This document shows, one piece after another, positions 32,667 through 39,432 of a stretch of 39,432 nt of DNA. How positions within the stretch are numbered: the first letter of the stretch is position 1; each line of letters opens with the position of its first letter. The notes below the pieces were generated by a model, which was not told where the DNA came from, made no database searches, and saw nothing but the letters and a program-made list of their open reading frames with translations. The translations under genes and the position numbers were made by a program. This stretch comes from Maricaulis sp048270265 (GTDB taxonomy: Bacteria; Pseudomonadota; Alphaproteobacteria; Caulobacterales; Maricaulaceae). The stretch is taken from assembly GCF_048270265.1 (NCBI RefSeq), contig NZ_JBLWTD010000026.1, positions 1 to 39,432 of the forward strand. The letters are read 5' to 3'.

Positions 32667-32990
32667 CGGGTTGTATTTTGAATCAGCGATGTCGAGGCAC
32701 GCAACCATGTGTCTGGGGGCATTGCGGACGATCCGTCGGGAAGTCTGCGCTTGTATGTTGCTGTATGTGTCCCTCGGGACCGTCCACAACCCGGTGAAGC
32801 CCGGCTCCTGAGAGCCAATTAAGGGCGGCCTGATCGCGGCCGGCCCGGCGCCACCCCTTCGCCCTTTCCTGTGCACCGTCCGGGGCGGAAGGTGGAACTA
32901 TTATGGGCGCGTCCGGCAGGGGCAGGGATAAGTTGGTGGTGCGGTGAGGCAAGTCATTGTCATCGCTACTAAAATAACCAAACTTCTCGG

Positions 32991-33091
32991 GGGCATGCTC
33001 CCGCTTCAGCGGGTGCGTGTCCCCATTTCGTGGACGAGTATCCACCACGCAAAACGGGACACGCACCGGCCATGCGGCCGGAGCATGTCCC
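32991..33091. repeat. Paired GGGAC-type hairpins forming a larger inverted repeat
   Basis: Hairpin 32991-33023 and hairpin 33056-33091 share arms (GGGACACGCACC / GGAGCATG-CCC) in opposite orientation with different tips. Read on the minus strand they follow the aspartokinase stop and could terminate it. Related in design to the units at 13703, 14117 and 14165. Confidence 0.75.
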
Positions 33092-33096
33092 GCCTG

Positions 33097-35673
33097 TCAG
33101 ATCACCGCCTCGCCGGCTGGCTCCCTCATATTATAGCTCGAGGCCATCACCCGGCCGTAGGCGCCGCCATTGGCGATCAGGAAGACGTCGCCCTCATAGC
33201 TTTCCGGAAGCAGGCGCTGGGCGCCCATCCGGTCGGCGGTCTCGCAGATCGGGCCGACGATATCGGCGACGTATGCCGGGGCGTCGTCGAGGTGAGTGAG
33301 GTTGAAGATCTCGTGGCGGGCGCCATAGAGGGCCGGGCGGATCAGGCTGTTCATGCCGGCATTGATACCGACAAAGCGCGCATCGGGTGTCTGTTTCAGC
33401 TGGGTGACGCGGGCCAGCAGCACGCCGGCTTCGGCGATGATGAAACGGCCCGGCTCGAGCCAGAACCGGTATTGCGGGAAGGCGGTGTGCAGGTCGGTGA
33501 GCACGGTGCCGAGGGCCTCCATATCGATGCGGCGGGCACCGGAGGCCTCGTCGACACCCAGGCCGCCTCCAAGATCGAGAATGCGCACATCGGGCAGGGC
33601 CCGCGCCGTCTCGGCCAGGAAAACGCCGACCCGGCGCCAATGATCGGGATCGCTGATGCCGCTGCCGGAATGGACATGCAGGCCGATGATTTTCGCGCCG
33701 GCCTTCGCGGCCAGTTCGATGCCCTCGGGCAGTTCGTCGGCGTGCAGGCCGAACTTGGCGTCGGGGCCTGCGGTGCGGACATGCTTGTGATGGCCTTCGG
33801 GGCGCTGGGGATTGATCCGCAGCGTGATTTCCCGGCCGGCGAAAATCTCCGGCCAGTGGCGCAGCGGGTGCAGCCCGTCGAGGGTGACATGCACGCCCAG
33901 CGCCATCGCCTCGGCATATTCGGCGCGCGGCGCGAAATTGGGCGTGAACAGGATGCGGTCCATGGGCAGGTCCGGCACGGCCGCCATCGCCGCATGAACC
34001 TCGCCGATCGAGACGCATTCGACGCCAAGCCCGGCGGCGACGGCGGTGCGGATCACATCGGGATGGCCATTGGCCTTCATCGCATACCAGCCGCGGTCCA
34101 GATGCGGCAGCGAGGCGACGGCTTCGGCGCGTGCCTTCACGGTCTCCAGATCATAGACATAGAGCGGCGCATCAGACGGGCACAGCGCCAGCAGGGCGTC
34201 GCGCTTGCTGCGCCACCAGGCGCCCGGTCCGGCCGCGCCGGTATCGGCATCAATCTGGCCGATCTCGCGCCAGCTCGGGCCGAAGGTCGGGTCGAGCGGC
34301 TTGGGCTGGATCAGTTGGTCGTGCAAACGGCGGCAGAGCGGCTTGCCCTGGTCCTCGTCGACGACGACGGTGAGATTGAGATCATTCGCCGCCTGGCTGA
34401 TCAGGCGGACGGGATAATGGGCAAAGGCCTCCATTGCCGGCCCGAGCTGGGCCAGCAGGGCACGTACGCCGCGCCCGACCATGGAGACGGCCGCGCAATG
34501 CTCGATCATCTCGACGCGGGCAATGGTGGCGAGCTCGTCCTGCAAGGCTGCCAGTACGGCCGGCGTGAGGCTTGGATCGGCATCGAGCGAGACTGTGACA
34601 CTGGTCTGCGAGGTCGAGACCAGGTCGATCGAGACGCCATGGCGGGCGAAGGGTTCGAACGCGCTGGCGAGGAAGCCGGCCGCATGCCACATGCCGTCGC
34701 TGTCGAGGGTGATCAGCCGGACGCCGAACTTGACCGAGACGGCTTTCAGGCGCGGTGCGTCTTCTGACGGGGTGGCGCTGATCGTGGTGCCGCTCATTTC
34801 CGGGCGGTGGGTGCACAGCACCTGCATCTCGATCCCGGCCTGGCGCACCGGTGCGATGGCGCGCGGATGCAGCACGGAGCCGCCCATGGAGGCGATCTCC
34901 TGGGCCTCGTCATAGCTGAGGGCCTTGATCTGGCGCGCCGCGCCGGTCAGCCGCGGATCGGCGGAGAAGAAACCGGGCACATCGGTCCAGATTTCCAGCC
35001 GCTGCGCCCCGAGCTTGGCCGCGAAACAGGCGGCTGAGGTATCGGAGCCGCCGCGGCCGAGCAGGGCGGTATCGCCGTCGGGGCGGCGGGCGATGAATCC
35101 CTGGGTCAGCACGGTGTCGAAGGCCGGGCCTTGCAGACGGGTTTGCAGTGCCGGGTCGGCCGAGTAGTCGCAATCAGCGCTGAGATAGCCATTGACCGCG
35201 CCGGTGGTGCGGCTGGCCAGCAGATCGCGGGCATCGAGCCATTGGCAGGCGGTGCCTTCCCGGTTGAGCCAGGCGGCGCCAAGACTGGTCGCCATCAGCT
35301 CGCCCTGGGCCATGATGCGGGCCCGCAGGCGCGGCGAGGCATCTCCCGTCAGCGCCACACCGGCCCGCAAACGGGCCAGTTCGCCAAGGAAGGGCGCCAG
35401 CACTGTCTCGCCATCAATGTCGAGTTCGTCAGCCAGATCAAGATGTTGAACCTTGATCGCATCCAGCTCCGCCTCGCCATCGCCGGCGATGGCGGCGGCA
35501 ATCAGGGCTTCGAGCCGGTTGGAAATGCCGGCAATGGCGCTATGGACGACGAAGACGCGCTTGCCCTCGGCGCGCAGGGTCTCGATGCGTTTGGAGATGA
35601 CGCGCCAGTCGGCCAGCGATTTGACGCTTGTGCCGCCGAATTTCAGAACGATCCAGTCTTGCGCGTTATCCAT
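33097..35673 (-). CDS. Bifunctional aspartate kinase / diaminopimelate decarboxylase
   Basis: Joins the first and last enzymes of lysine synthesis in 858 residues. N-terminal aspartokinase: VLKFGGTSV at about residue 9, FVVHSAIAGISN near 43, GRGGSDTSA near 215, and ACT-like regions from about 300 to 450 (VSIDLVSTSQTSVTVSL, VSMVGRGVRALLAQ). C-terminal diaminopimelate decarboxylase: LYVYDLETV near 510, PLP Lys in GWYAMKANGHPD near 532, HVHSGSG near 670, LDLGGGLGVDE, EPGRFIIAEAG and YNMREP near the end. ATG 35673 has GGAGG five bases upstream; the TTG at 35685 is rejected. The order AK-DAPDC is the same as the LysAC fusions known in Xanthomonas and Xylella. Lysine feedback on the ACT part is likely, not shown. 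Confidence 0.92.
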   Translation of the reverse strand: MDNAQDWIVLKFGGTSVKSLADWRVISKRIETLRAEGKRVFVVHSAIAGISNRLEALIAAAIAGDGEAELDAIKVQHLDLADELDIDGETVLAPFLGELARLRAGVALTGDASPRLRARIMAQGELMATSLGAAWLNREGTACQWLDARDLLASRTTGAVNGYLSADCDYSADPALQTRLQGPAFDTVLTQGFIARRPDGDTALLGRGGSDTSAACFAAKLGAQRLEIWTDVPGFFSADPRLTGAARQIKALSYDEAQEIASMGGSVLHPRAIAPVRQAGIEMQVLCTHRPEMSGTTISATPSEDAPRLKAVSVKFGVRLITLDSDGMWHAAGFLASAFEPFARHGVSIDLVSTSQTSVTVSLDADPSLTPAVLAALQDELATIARVEMIEHCAAVSMVGRGVRALLAQLGPAMEAFAHYPVRLISQAANDLNLTVVVDEDQGKPLCRRLHDQLIQPKPLDPTFGPSWREIGQIDADTGAAGPGAWWRSKRDALLALCPSDAPLYVYDLETVKARAEAVASLPHLDRGWYAMKANGHPDVIRTAVAAGLGVECVSIGEVHAAMAAVPDLPMDRILFTPNFAPRAEYAEAMALGVHVTLDGLHPLRHWPEIFAGREITLRINPQRPEGHHKHVRTAGPDAKFGLHADELPEGIELAAKAGAKIIGLHVHSGSGISDPDHWRRVGVFLAETARALPDVRILDLGGGLGVDEASGARRIDMEALGTVLTDLHTAFPQYRFWLEPGRFIIAEAGVLLARVTQLKQTPDARFVGINAGMNSLIRPALYGARHEIFNLTHLDDAPAYVADIVGPICETADRMGAQRLLPESYEGDVFLIANGGAYGRVMASSYNMREPAGEAVI

Positions 35674-35831
35674 GGTGACCTCCAACCCACATGAGGGTGC
35701 CCGGCTGCCTTACAGGCCTGGTGGCTTGCGGCCAACGCCTGTTTGGCCCTCCGTGTGTTATTGCTCCCATACTGCCCGTATCCGGGAGTTTCGCGTTTAC
35801 CCCTGCTGCAAAATCGTGCATGAGACTGGCG

Positions 35832-37295
35832 ATGATGCCTTTTGAAATCGCGAAAACGCCTTCCGACGCCGTGGACCAGCTGATTGTGCTGCACCAGGCC
35901 TCCGTTGAGCGTCTCCAGACCGCTCTGAAAGCCTTCCTCGATGGCGGTCCTCCACCCTCTCCCGAAGCCCGCGCCGCAGGCGCCTTTGCCTATCCGGAAT
36001 TGCGGGTCACCTACCTGCCCGACGGGCCGCCGCCGCCGGTCAGCCGCGCCTTCGGCAAGTTCACGGATACAGGCGTTTACGCCAATACGATCACGCATCC
36101 GGAATTGTTCCGCGACTATCTGATCGAGCAATTGACGCTGCTCAATGACGAGTATGCGATCACGATCGAGACCGGATTGTCCGATGTCGAAATGCCGTTT
36201 TCCTACGTGCTCGACGGCGCCGATGATCTCGACATGGATGCGGCGAGCCCGGCCGAGCTGGTCAGCCATTTCCCCTATGCCGATCTGAGCAAGGTCAATG
36301 ATGACCTGCCCAACGGGCTGAGCCCCTCGACCCCGGGCGTGGTGCGGCCGCTGAGCCTGTTTGCCGCGCCGCGCGTCGATTATTCGCTGCAGCGCCTGCG
36401 CCACTATACCGGCACGCCCTATGAGGATACGCAGCAATTCATCCTCTTCACCAATTATCACCGCTATGTCGACGCCTTCTCGGCCTGGGCGATCCGGCAG
36501 CTGAAGGAGGATAATCACTATGAATCCTTCTCCGCCGCCGGCTTTGTCGAAGTCGATGCCAAGACGCCCAATGCCCATGCCCTGGTCGAGGGTGCGCCCT
36601 GGCGGCGTTTCCAGATGCCGGCCTATCACCTCAAGGCACCGGGCGGCCGCGGCATCACCCTGGTCAATATCGGCGTCGGCCCGTCCAACGCCAAGACCAT
36701 CACCGACCATCTCGCCGTGCTGCGCCCGCAGTGCTGGCTGATGATCGGCCATTGCGGCGGGCTGCGTCATTCCCAGCGGCTCGGCGATTATGTGCTCGCC
36801 CACGCCTATCTGCGCTATGACGGCGTGCTCGACGAGGATCTGCCGATCGAGGTTCCCGTGCCGCCGATTGCCGAGATCCAGATCGCGCTGGAAAGCGCTG
36901 TGGCCCAGGTCAGCGGTGACAAGGGCGAGGCCCTCAAGGCGCGCCTGCGCACCGGCACTGTTGCCACCTTTGCCGACCGGAACTGGGAATTGCGTTACGC
37001 TGCCCAGGCGCGGCGCATCAACCAGTCGCGCGCCATCGCGGTGGACATGGAATCGGCGACGATTGCCGCCAATGGCCTGCGCCTGCGCGTGCCCTATGGC
37101 ACCTTGCTCTGCGTCTCCGACAAGCCGCTGCATGGCGAGCTGAAACTGCCGGGCGCCGCCAATCTCTTCTATCAACGATCGGTCTCCGAACACCTGGCGG
37201 CCGGTATCGAGACGGTGGAGATCCTCAAGCGGGACCGCGGCGCGGCGCTGCATTCGCGCAAGCTGCGCAGTTTCGACGAGCCGCCCTTCCGCTAG
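35832..37295 (+). CDS. amn: AMP nucleosidase
   Basis: Splits AMP to adenine and ribose 5-phosphate. The 487 residues match the ~484 of E. coli Amn. An N-terminal AMP-nucleosidase domain (LRVTYLPDGPPPPVSRAFGKF, YTGTPYEDTQQFILFTNYHRYVDAF) precedes a phosphorylase-type nucleosidase domain with TLVNIGVGPSNAKTITDHLA, LMIGHCGGLR near 310, and AVDMESATIAANG near 405 followed by LLCVSDKPLHGE, the usual Glu/Asp catalytic region. Start choice is uncertain between ATG 35820, 35832 and 35835; none has a strong ribosome site. Divergent from the aspartokinase fusion across ~150 bases. Confidence 0.92.
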   Translation: MMPFEIAKTPSDAVDQLIVLHQASVERLQTALKAFLDGGPPPSPEARAAGAFAYPELRVTYLPDGPPPPVSRAFGKFTDTGVYANTITHPELFRDYLIEQLTLLNDEYAITIETGLSDVEMPFSYVLDGADDLDMDAASPAELVSHFPYADLSKVNDDLPNGLSPSTPGVVRPLSLFAAPRVDYSLQRLRHYTGTPYEDTQQFILFTNYHRYVDAFSAWAIRQLKEDNHYESFSAAGFVEVDAKTPNAHALVEGAPWRRFQMPAYHLKAPGGRGITLVNIGVGPSNAKTITDHLAVLRPQCWLMIGHCGGLRHSQRLGDYVLAHAYLRYDGVLDEDLPIEVPVPPIAEIQIALESAVAQVSGDKGEALKARLRTGTVATFADRNWELRYAAQARRINQSRAIAVDMESATIAANGLRLRVPYGTLLCVSDKPLHGELKLPGAANLFYQRSVSEHLAAGIETVEILKRDRGAALHSRKLRSFDEPPFR

Positions 37296-37358
37296 GATCC
37301 GGGCTGTTCCCGGGCGGGCATTTTGCCTAGTCTGGTCCTCCAGCTATGGGAATTTGCC

Positions 37359-37994
37359 ATGTCGTCCACTGCTTCCAGACTGCCCTCATGGTTCAGCCGT
37401 GCTGTCGTCGAGGCGGCGCTGATTGTGTTCGCGGTGGTGCTCGGCTTCATCGTCAATGAGTGGCGCGAGGATGTCGCCGACCGGCACGCCGCGGAAATCG
37501 CGATGGGCCGGGTCGTGGCCGAGATGGAAAGCAATATTGGCCGGCTCGAAGCGGTGGCCAGCTATCACGAGGCCGTGGTCGAACGGATCCAGGACCGCCT
37601 GGCAGAGATCGAGGCGGAGCCGGCGACGGGCCGCAGCGTGCTGTTTGACGAGCTTCCGCTCATCATGCCGCGTGGCATCAATGCGCCGGGCCTGACCAGC
37701 TTCGCCTGGGAGCATGCCCAGCAGCACGGTCATCTCGATGTCCTGCCCTACGAGACGGTGTCGGAAACGGCGCGGGTCTATACCTTGCAGGAAAGCGGCG
37801 TTGAGGCGACCTGGCGGCAGATCGTGGATCTGGTCTTCTCCGGTCCGCAGGTGATGCGCGAAGAAGACATCACGCCGAGCCTGAGATTCACGCAGATCGG
37901 CTTCCAGGAACTCGCCTCGCAGGAGCGTTTCCTGATCGGCCAGTACCAAACCGTGGTTGATGAGCTGCGCGCGGACGGTCTTGGGTCGGAATAA
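37359..37994 (+). CDS. Hypothetical single-helix membrane protein
   Basis: A 211-residue protein with one N-terminal helix (about residues 13-30, VVEAALIVFAVVLGFIVNEW) followed by WREDVADRHAAE and a helical soluble domain with E-rich coiled-coil character. This pattern recurs in small alphaproteobacterial membrane proteins of unknown function (DUF6090-like by general look; not verified). ATG 37359 has GGGAA upstream. It lies between amn and the phosphatase in the same direction. Confidence 0.7.
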   Translation: MSSTASRLPSWFSRAVVEAALIVFAVVLGFIVNEWREDVADRHAAEIAMGRVVAEMESNIGRLEAVASYHEAVVERIQDRLAEIEAEPATGRSVLFDELPLIMPRGINAPGLTSFAWEHAQQHGHLDVLPYETVSETARVYTLQESGVEATWRQIVDLVFSGPQVMREEDITPSLRFTQIGFQELASQERFLIGQYQTVVDELRADGLGSE

Positions 37995-38085
37995 ACACCA
38001 GCCCGGAACCGGTCTGAAGGGGAACTCGCGGCAAATTTCCGCTTCCGGCCTTGCCGGAGACGAGGCGATTGCGTACCTCCAAGAC

Positions 38086-38856
38086 ATGACACGGATCCAG
38101 TCCCTCGACGGCGTTCACAATTTTCGCCATTTCCATGGCTATGAAGCCGCCGATGGCACGCGCGTACGCCCGGGCCTTTACCGCTCCGGCCATTTCTCGC
38201 GCTCCAGCGAAGCTGACCGGGATCTGGTGCGCACGCTGGGCATTGCCGTGATTGCCGATCTGCGCCGGCCGCGTGAGCGCCAGGCGGAACCCTCGGCCTG
38301 GCCCGAGGATCATGCCCTGCGGGTGATTTCCTCCGACGCCGATGATGATGGCGAGCCGCCGCACCTCAAATTCCTGCGTACCGGCGATCATTCGCTCGAA
38401 GCCGTGCGCGGCTATATGCAGAGCGCCTATCGCCGTATCCCGCGCGAAAAGGGCAATCAGTCCGTCTTCCGTGAGGGTTTCAAGGCCCTGGCCTCGGGCG
38501 AGGCCGATAGTGGGTTTCTGGTCCATTGTGCCGCCGGCAAGGACCGGACCGGGATTTTCTGCGCCCTGGTGCTCGAGGAGCTCGGCGTCGATCCGGACGC
38601 GATCATCGAGGACTACCTGCTGACCAATGCGGCCGTCGATTTCGACACCCTGGTGCCGATGGTGCGCAAGCGCCTGAAGGATGATTACGGCAAGGTGATG
38701 CCCGACGAGGTGATGCGCGCCTTTCTCGGTGTCGAGGCCGACCTCCTGCGCACGGCCCTCACCACGATTGGCGATCGCGATGTCTATCTGCGCGATGTGC
38801 TCGGGATTACCGATGCCGAACGCGCCGCCCTGCGGGAGCGCTGGCTGCAGCGATGA
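38086..38856 (+). CDS. Tyrosine phosphatase family protein (Y_phosphatase3 type)
   Basis: A 256-residue cysteine phosphatase. NFRHFHGY and the RPGLYRSGHFSR block near residue 30 and the HCAAGKDRTG loop near 147-156 (Cys148 nucleophile, Arg in the C-x5-R signature) are the marks of the family that includes MptpB-like tyrosine/lipid phosphatases. The general acid Asp is likely in the DLRRPRER region. No signal peptide, so cytosolic. ATG 38086 lacks a clear ribosome site, so the start is only probable. The stop overlaps the next gene by ATGA (38853-38856). Substrate unknown. Confidence 0.88.
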   Translation: MTRIQSLDGVHNFRHFHGYEAADGTRVRPGLYRSGHFSRSSEADRDLVRTLGIAVIADLRRPRERQAEPSAWPEDHALRVISSDADDDGEPPHLKFLRTGDHSLEAVRGYMQSAYRRIPREKGNQSVFREGFKALASGEADSGFLVHCAAGKDRTGIFCALVLEELGVDPDAIIEDYLLTNAAVDFDTLVPMVRKRLKDDYGKVMPDEVMRAFLGVEADLLRTALTTIGDRDVYLRDVLGITDAERAALRERWLQR

Positions 38857-39432
38857 CGCCGATGCTGCAGGCCGCTGCATTGCCCCTGCTCGAGATCGTC
38901 CGGCCCTGGCGCGACCCGATGCTGGCCTTTGCGCCCCTGGCGGATGAGGATCGCGCCCTGTTGCTCCATGATGGCCGCAATGGCCGTGCCCGGATCTTCG
39001 CGCGGCCTTGCCAAACCTTCGACGATGGATCGCGGACCGGGTTTGAAACCCTGCAGGCGGATTTTCGCAGTGGCCGGGCCGAGGGCGTGCTGGCGGGCCT
39101 GTTCGGCTATGATCTGGCCGGCGCGTTCGAGGCGATTCCCTCCCATGTGGCACGCTGGCCGGCGCTCGCCTTTGCGCGTTATCCCGCCTGGGCCGAGTTC
39201 GACCAGGCGGCCGGAACGCTGACCGTGCGCGGCCACGACCGGGAGCGGGCGATGCAACTGGCCGATATCCTGTGTGCGGACCGGGCGGCGCCATCCATCG
39301 CTGTGACCGGCACCGCCAGCTGGTCGCCGCGCTGGTCCCAGACCCGATATCTGGCTGCGGCCCGCAAGGCGCGCGATTATGTTCATGTCGGCGATGTGTT
39401 CCAGGTCAATCTCTCGCAGGCCTTTGACGCCG
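38853..39432 (+). CDS. pabB: Aminodeoxychorismate synthase component I-like (3'-truncated by window)
   Basis: Starts at ATG 38853, overlapping the phosphatase stop, and stays open to the window edge (193 codons). The fragment has GLFGYDLAGAFE near residue 89 and ends in YVHVGDVFQVNLSQAFDA, the chorismate-utilising signature Y-I-x-A-G-D-x-F-Q-V-N-L-S-Q. PabB makes 4-amino-4-deoxychorismate for folate. TrpE is the main alternative; the short N-terminal part and the absence of a trp neighbour favour PabB, but only weakly. Confidence 0.75.
   Translation, partial: MTPMLQAAALPLLEIVRPWRDPMLAFAPLADEDRALLLHDGRNGRARIFARPCQTFDDGSRTGFETLQADFRSGRAEGVLAGLFGYDLAGAFEAIPSHVARWPALAFARYPAWAEFDQAAGTLTVRGHDRERAMQLADILCADRAAPSIAVTGTASWSPRWSQTRYLAAARKARDYVHVGDVFQVNLSQAFDA

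Larger units (their letters stand above)
32495..33096. other. Repeat-bearing intergenic region between nrdB and the lysine gene
   Basis: No gene is supported. It holds the palindrome at 32536-32666, a 40-base motif at 32896-32936 resembling 6364-6400 (GGCAGGGGC-GGGATAAGTT), and paired hairpins at 32991-33023 and 33056-33091. Confidence 0.7.

Noticed and set aside
32944..34767. 607-residue plus-strand open frame
   Set aside because: It is antisense to the aspartokinase/decarboxylase fusion, whose protein shows clear family motifs; long antisense frames are expected at this GC content.
35674..35820. Riboswitch (lysine or SAM type) before the aspartokinase fusion
   Set aside because: A GC-rich hairpin is present in the leader but no known aptamer core could be recognised.
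35643..37253. 536-residue minus-strand open frame
   Set aside because: Antisense to AMP nucleosidase, which is well supported.

Overview
The window looks like a chromosomal segment of a GC-rich, stalked or dimorphic marine alphaproteobacterium of the Maricaulis/Hyphomonadaceae type. This is inferred from the TonB-receptor, porin and lipoprotein content, a perfect TTAA-N7-TTAA CtrA-type site upstream of nrdA, the gene repertoire and codon use; no rRNA or tRNA is present to confirm it. A run of 10 N at 21471-21480 marks an assembly gap inside a porin gene.

Layout. 1-6.0 kb: 3' end of a TonB-dependent receptor, then the agmatine-to-putrescine pair (agmatine deiminase and N-carbamoylputrescine amidase, ATGA overlap), a small membrane protein, a MarC-family protein, a peptide-binding lipoprotein and an unrecognised small protein. 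6.0-17.4 kb: an accessory zone rich in palindromic repeats. It holds a GIY-YIG (T5orf172) protein between two copies of a 75-bp repeat, a retron-like cassette (sigma70-type promoter, hairpin-rich leader, 56-aa basic ORF, XRE regulator, reverse transcriptase, trypsin-like protease), a DUF262 + HEPN RNase pair and a one-helix membrane protein. The zone is interrupted by a housekeeping polyamine pair (ornithine/lysine decarboxylase and a deoxyhypusine-synthase-family enzyme) on the minus strand.

17.4-23.3 kb: a prepilin peptidase and an apparent Pho regulon. phnC overlaps a gene encoding a PhnD-PhnE fusion, followed by a phosphate-selective-type porin and a PstS-like binding protein; PHO-box-like 11-bp repeats lie upstream of phnC and of the porin. 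23.3-39.4 kb is largely core metabolism: a GT4 glycosyltransferase, proline utilisation A, class I ribonucleotide reductase (nrdA and nrdB separated by an LpxR-like barrel, with NrdR-like boxes before both), a fused aspartokinase/diaminopimelate decarboxylase, AMP nucleosidase, a small membrane protein, a tyrosine phosphatase and the start of a pabB-like gene that overlaps it.

The most interesting points are the retron-like cassette with its structured leader and an unfused protease, and a family of three palindromes. Each palindrome has a perfect 27-bp stem whose ends are conserved while the middle 16 bp differ completely between copies yet stay fully paired. They lie beside the accessory genes.
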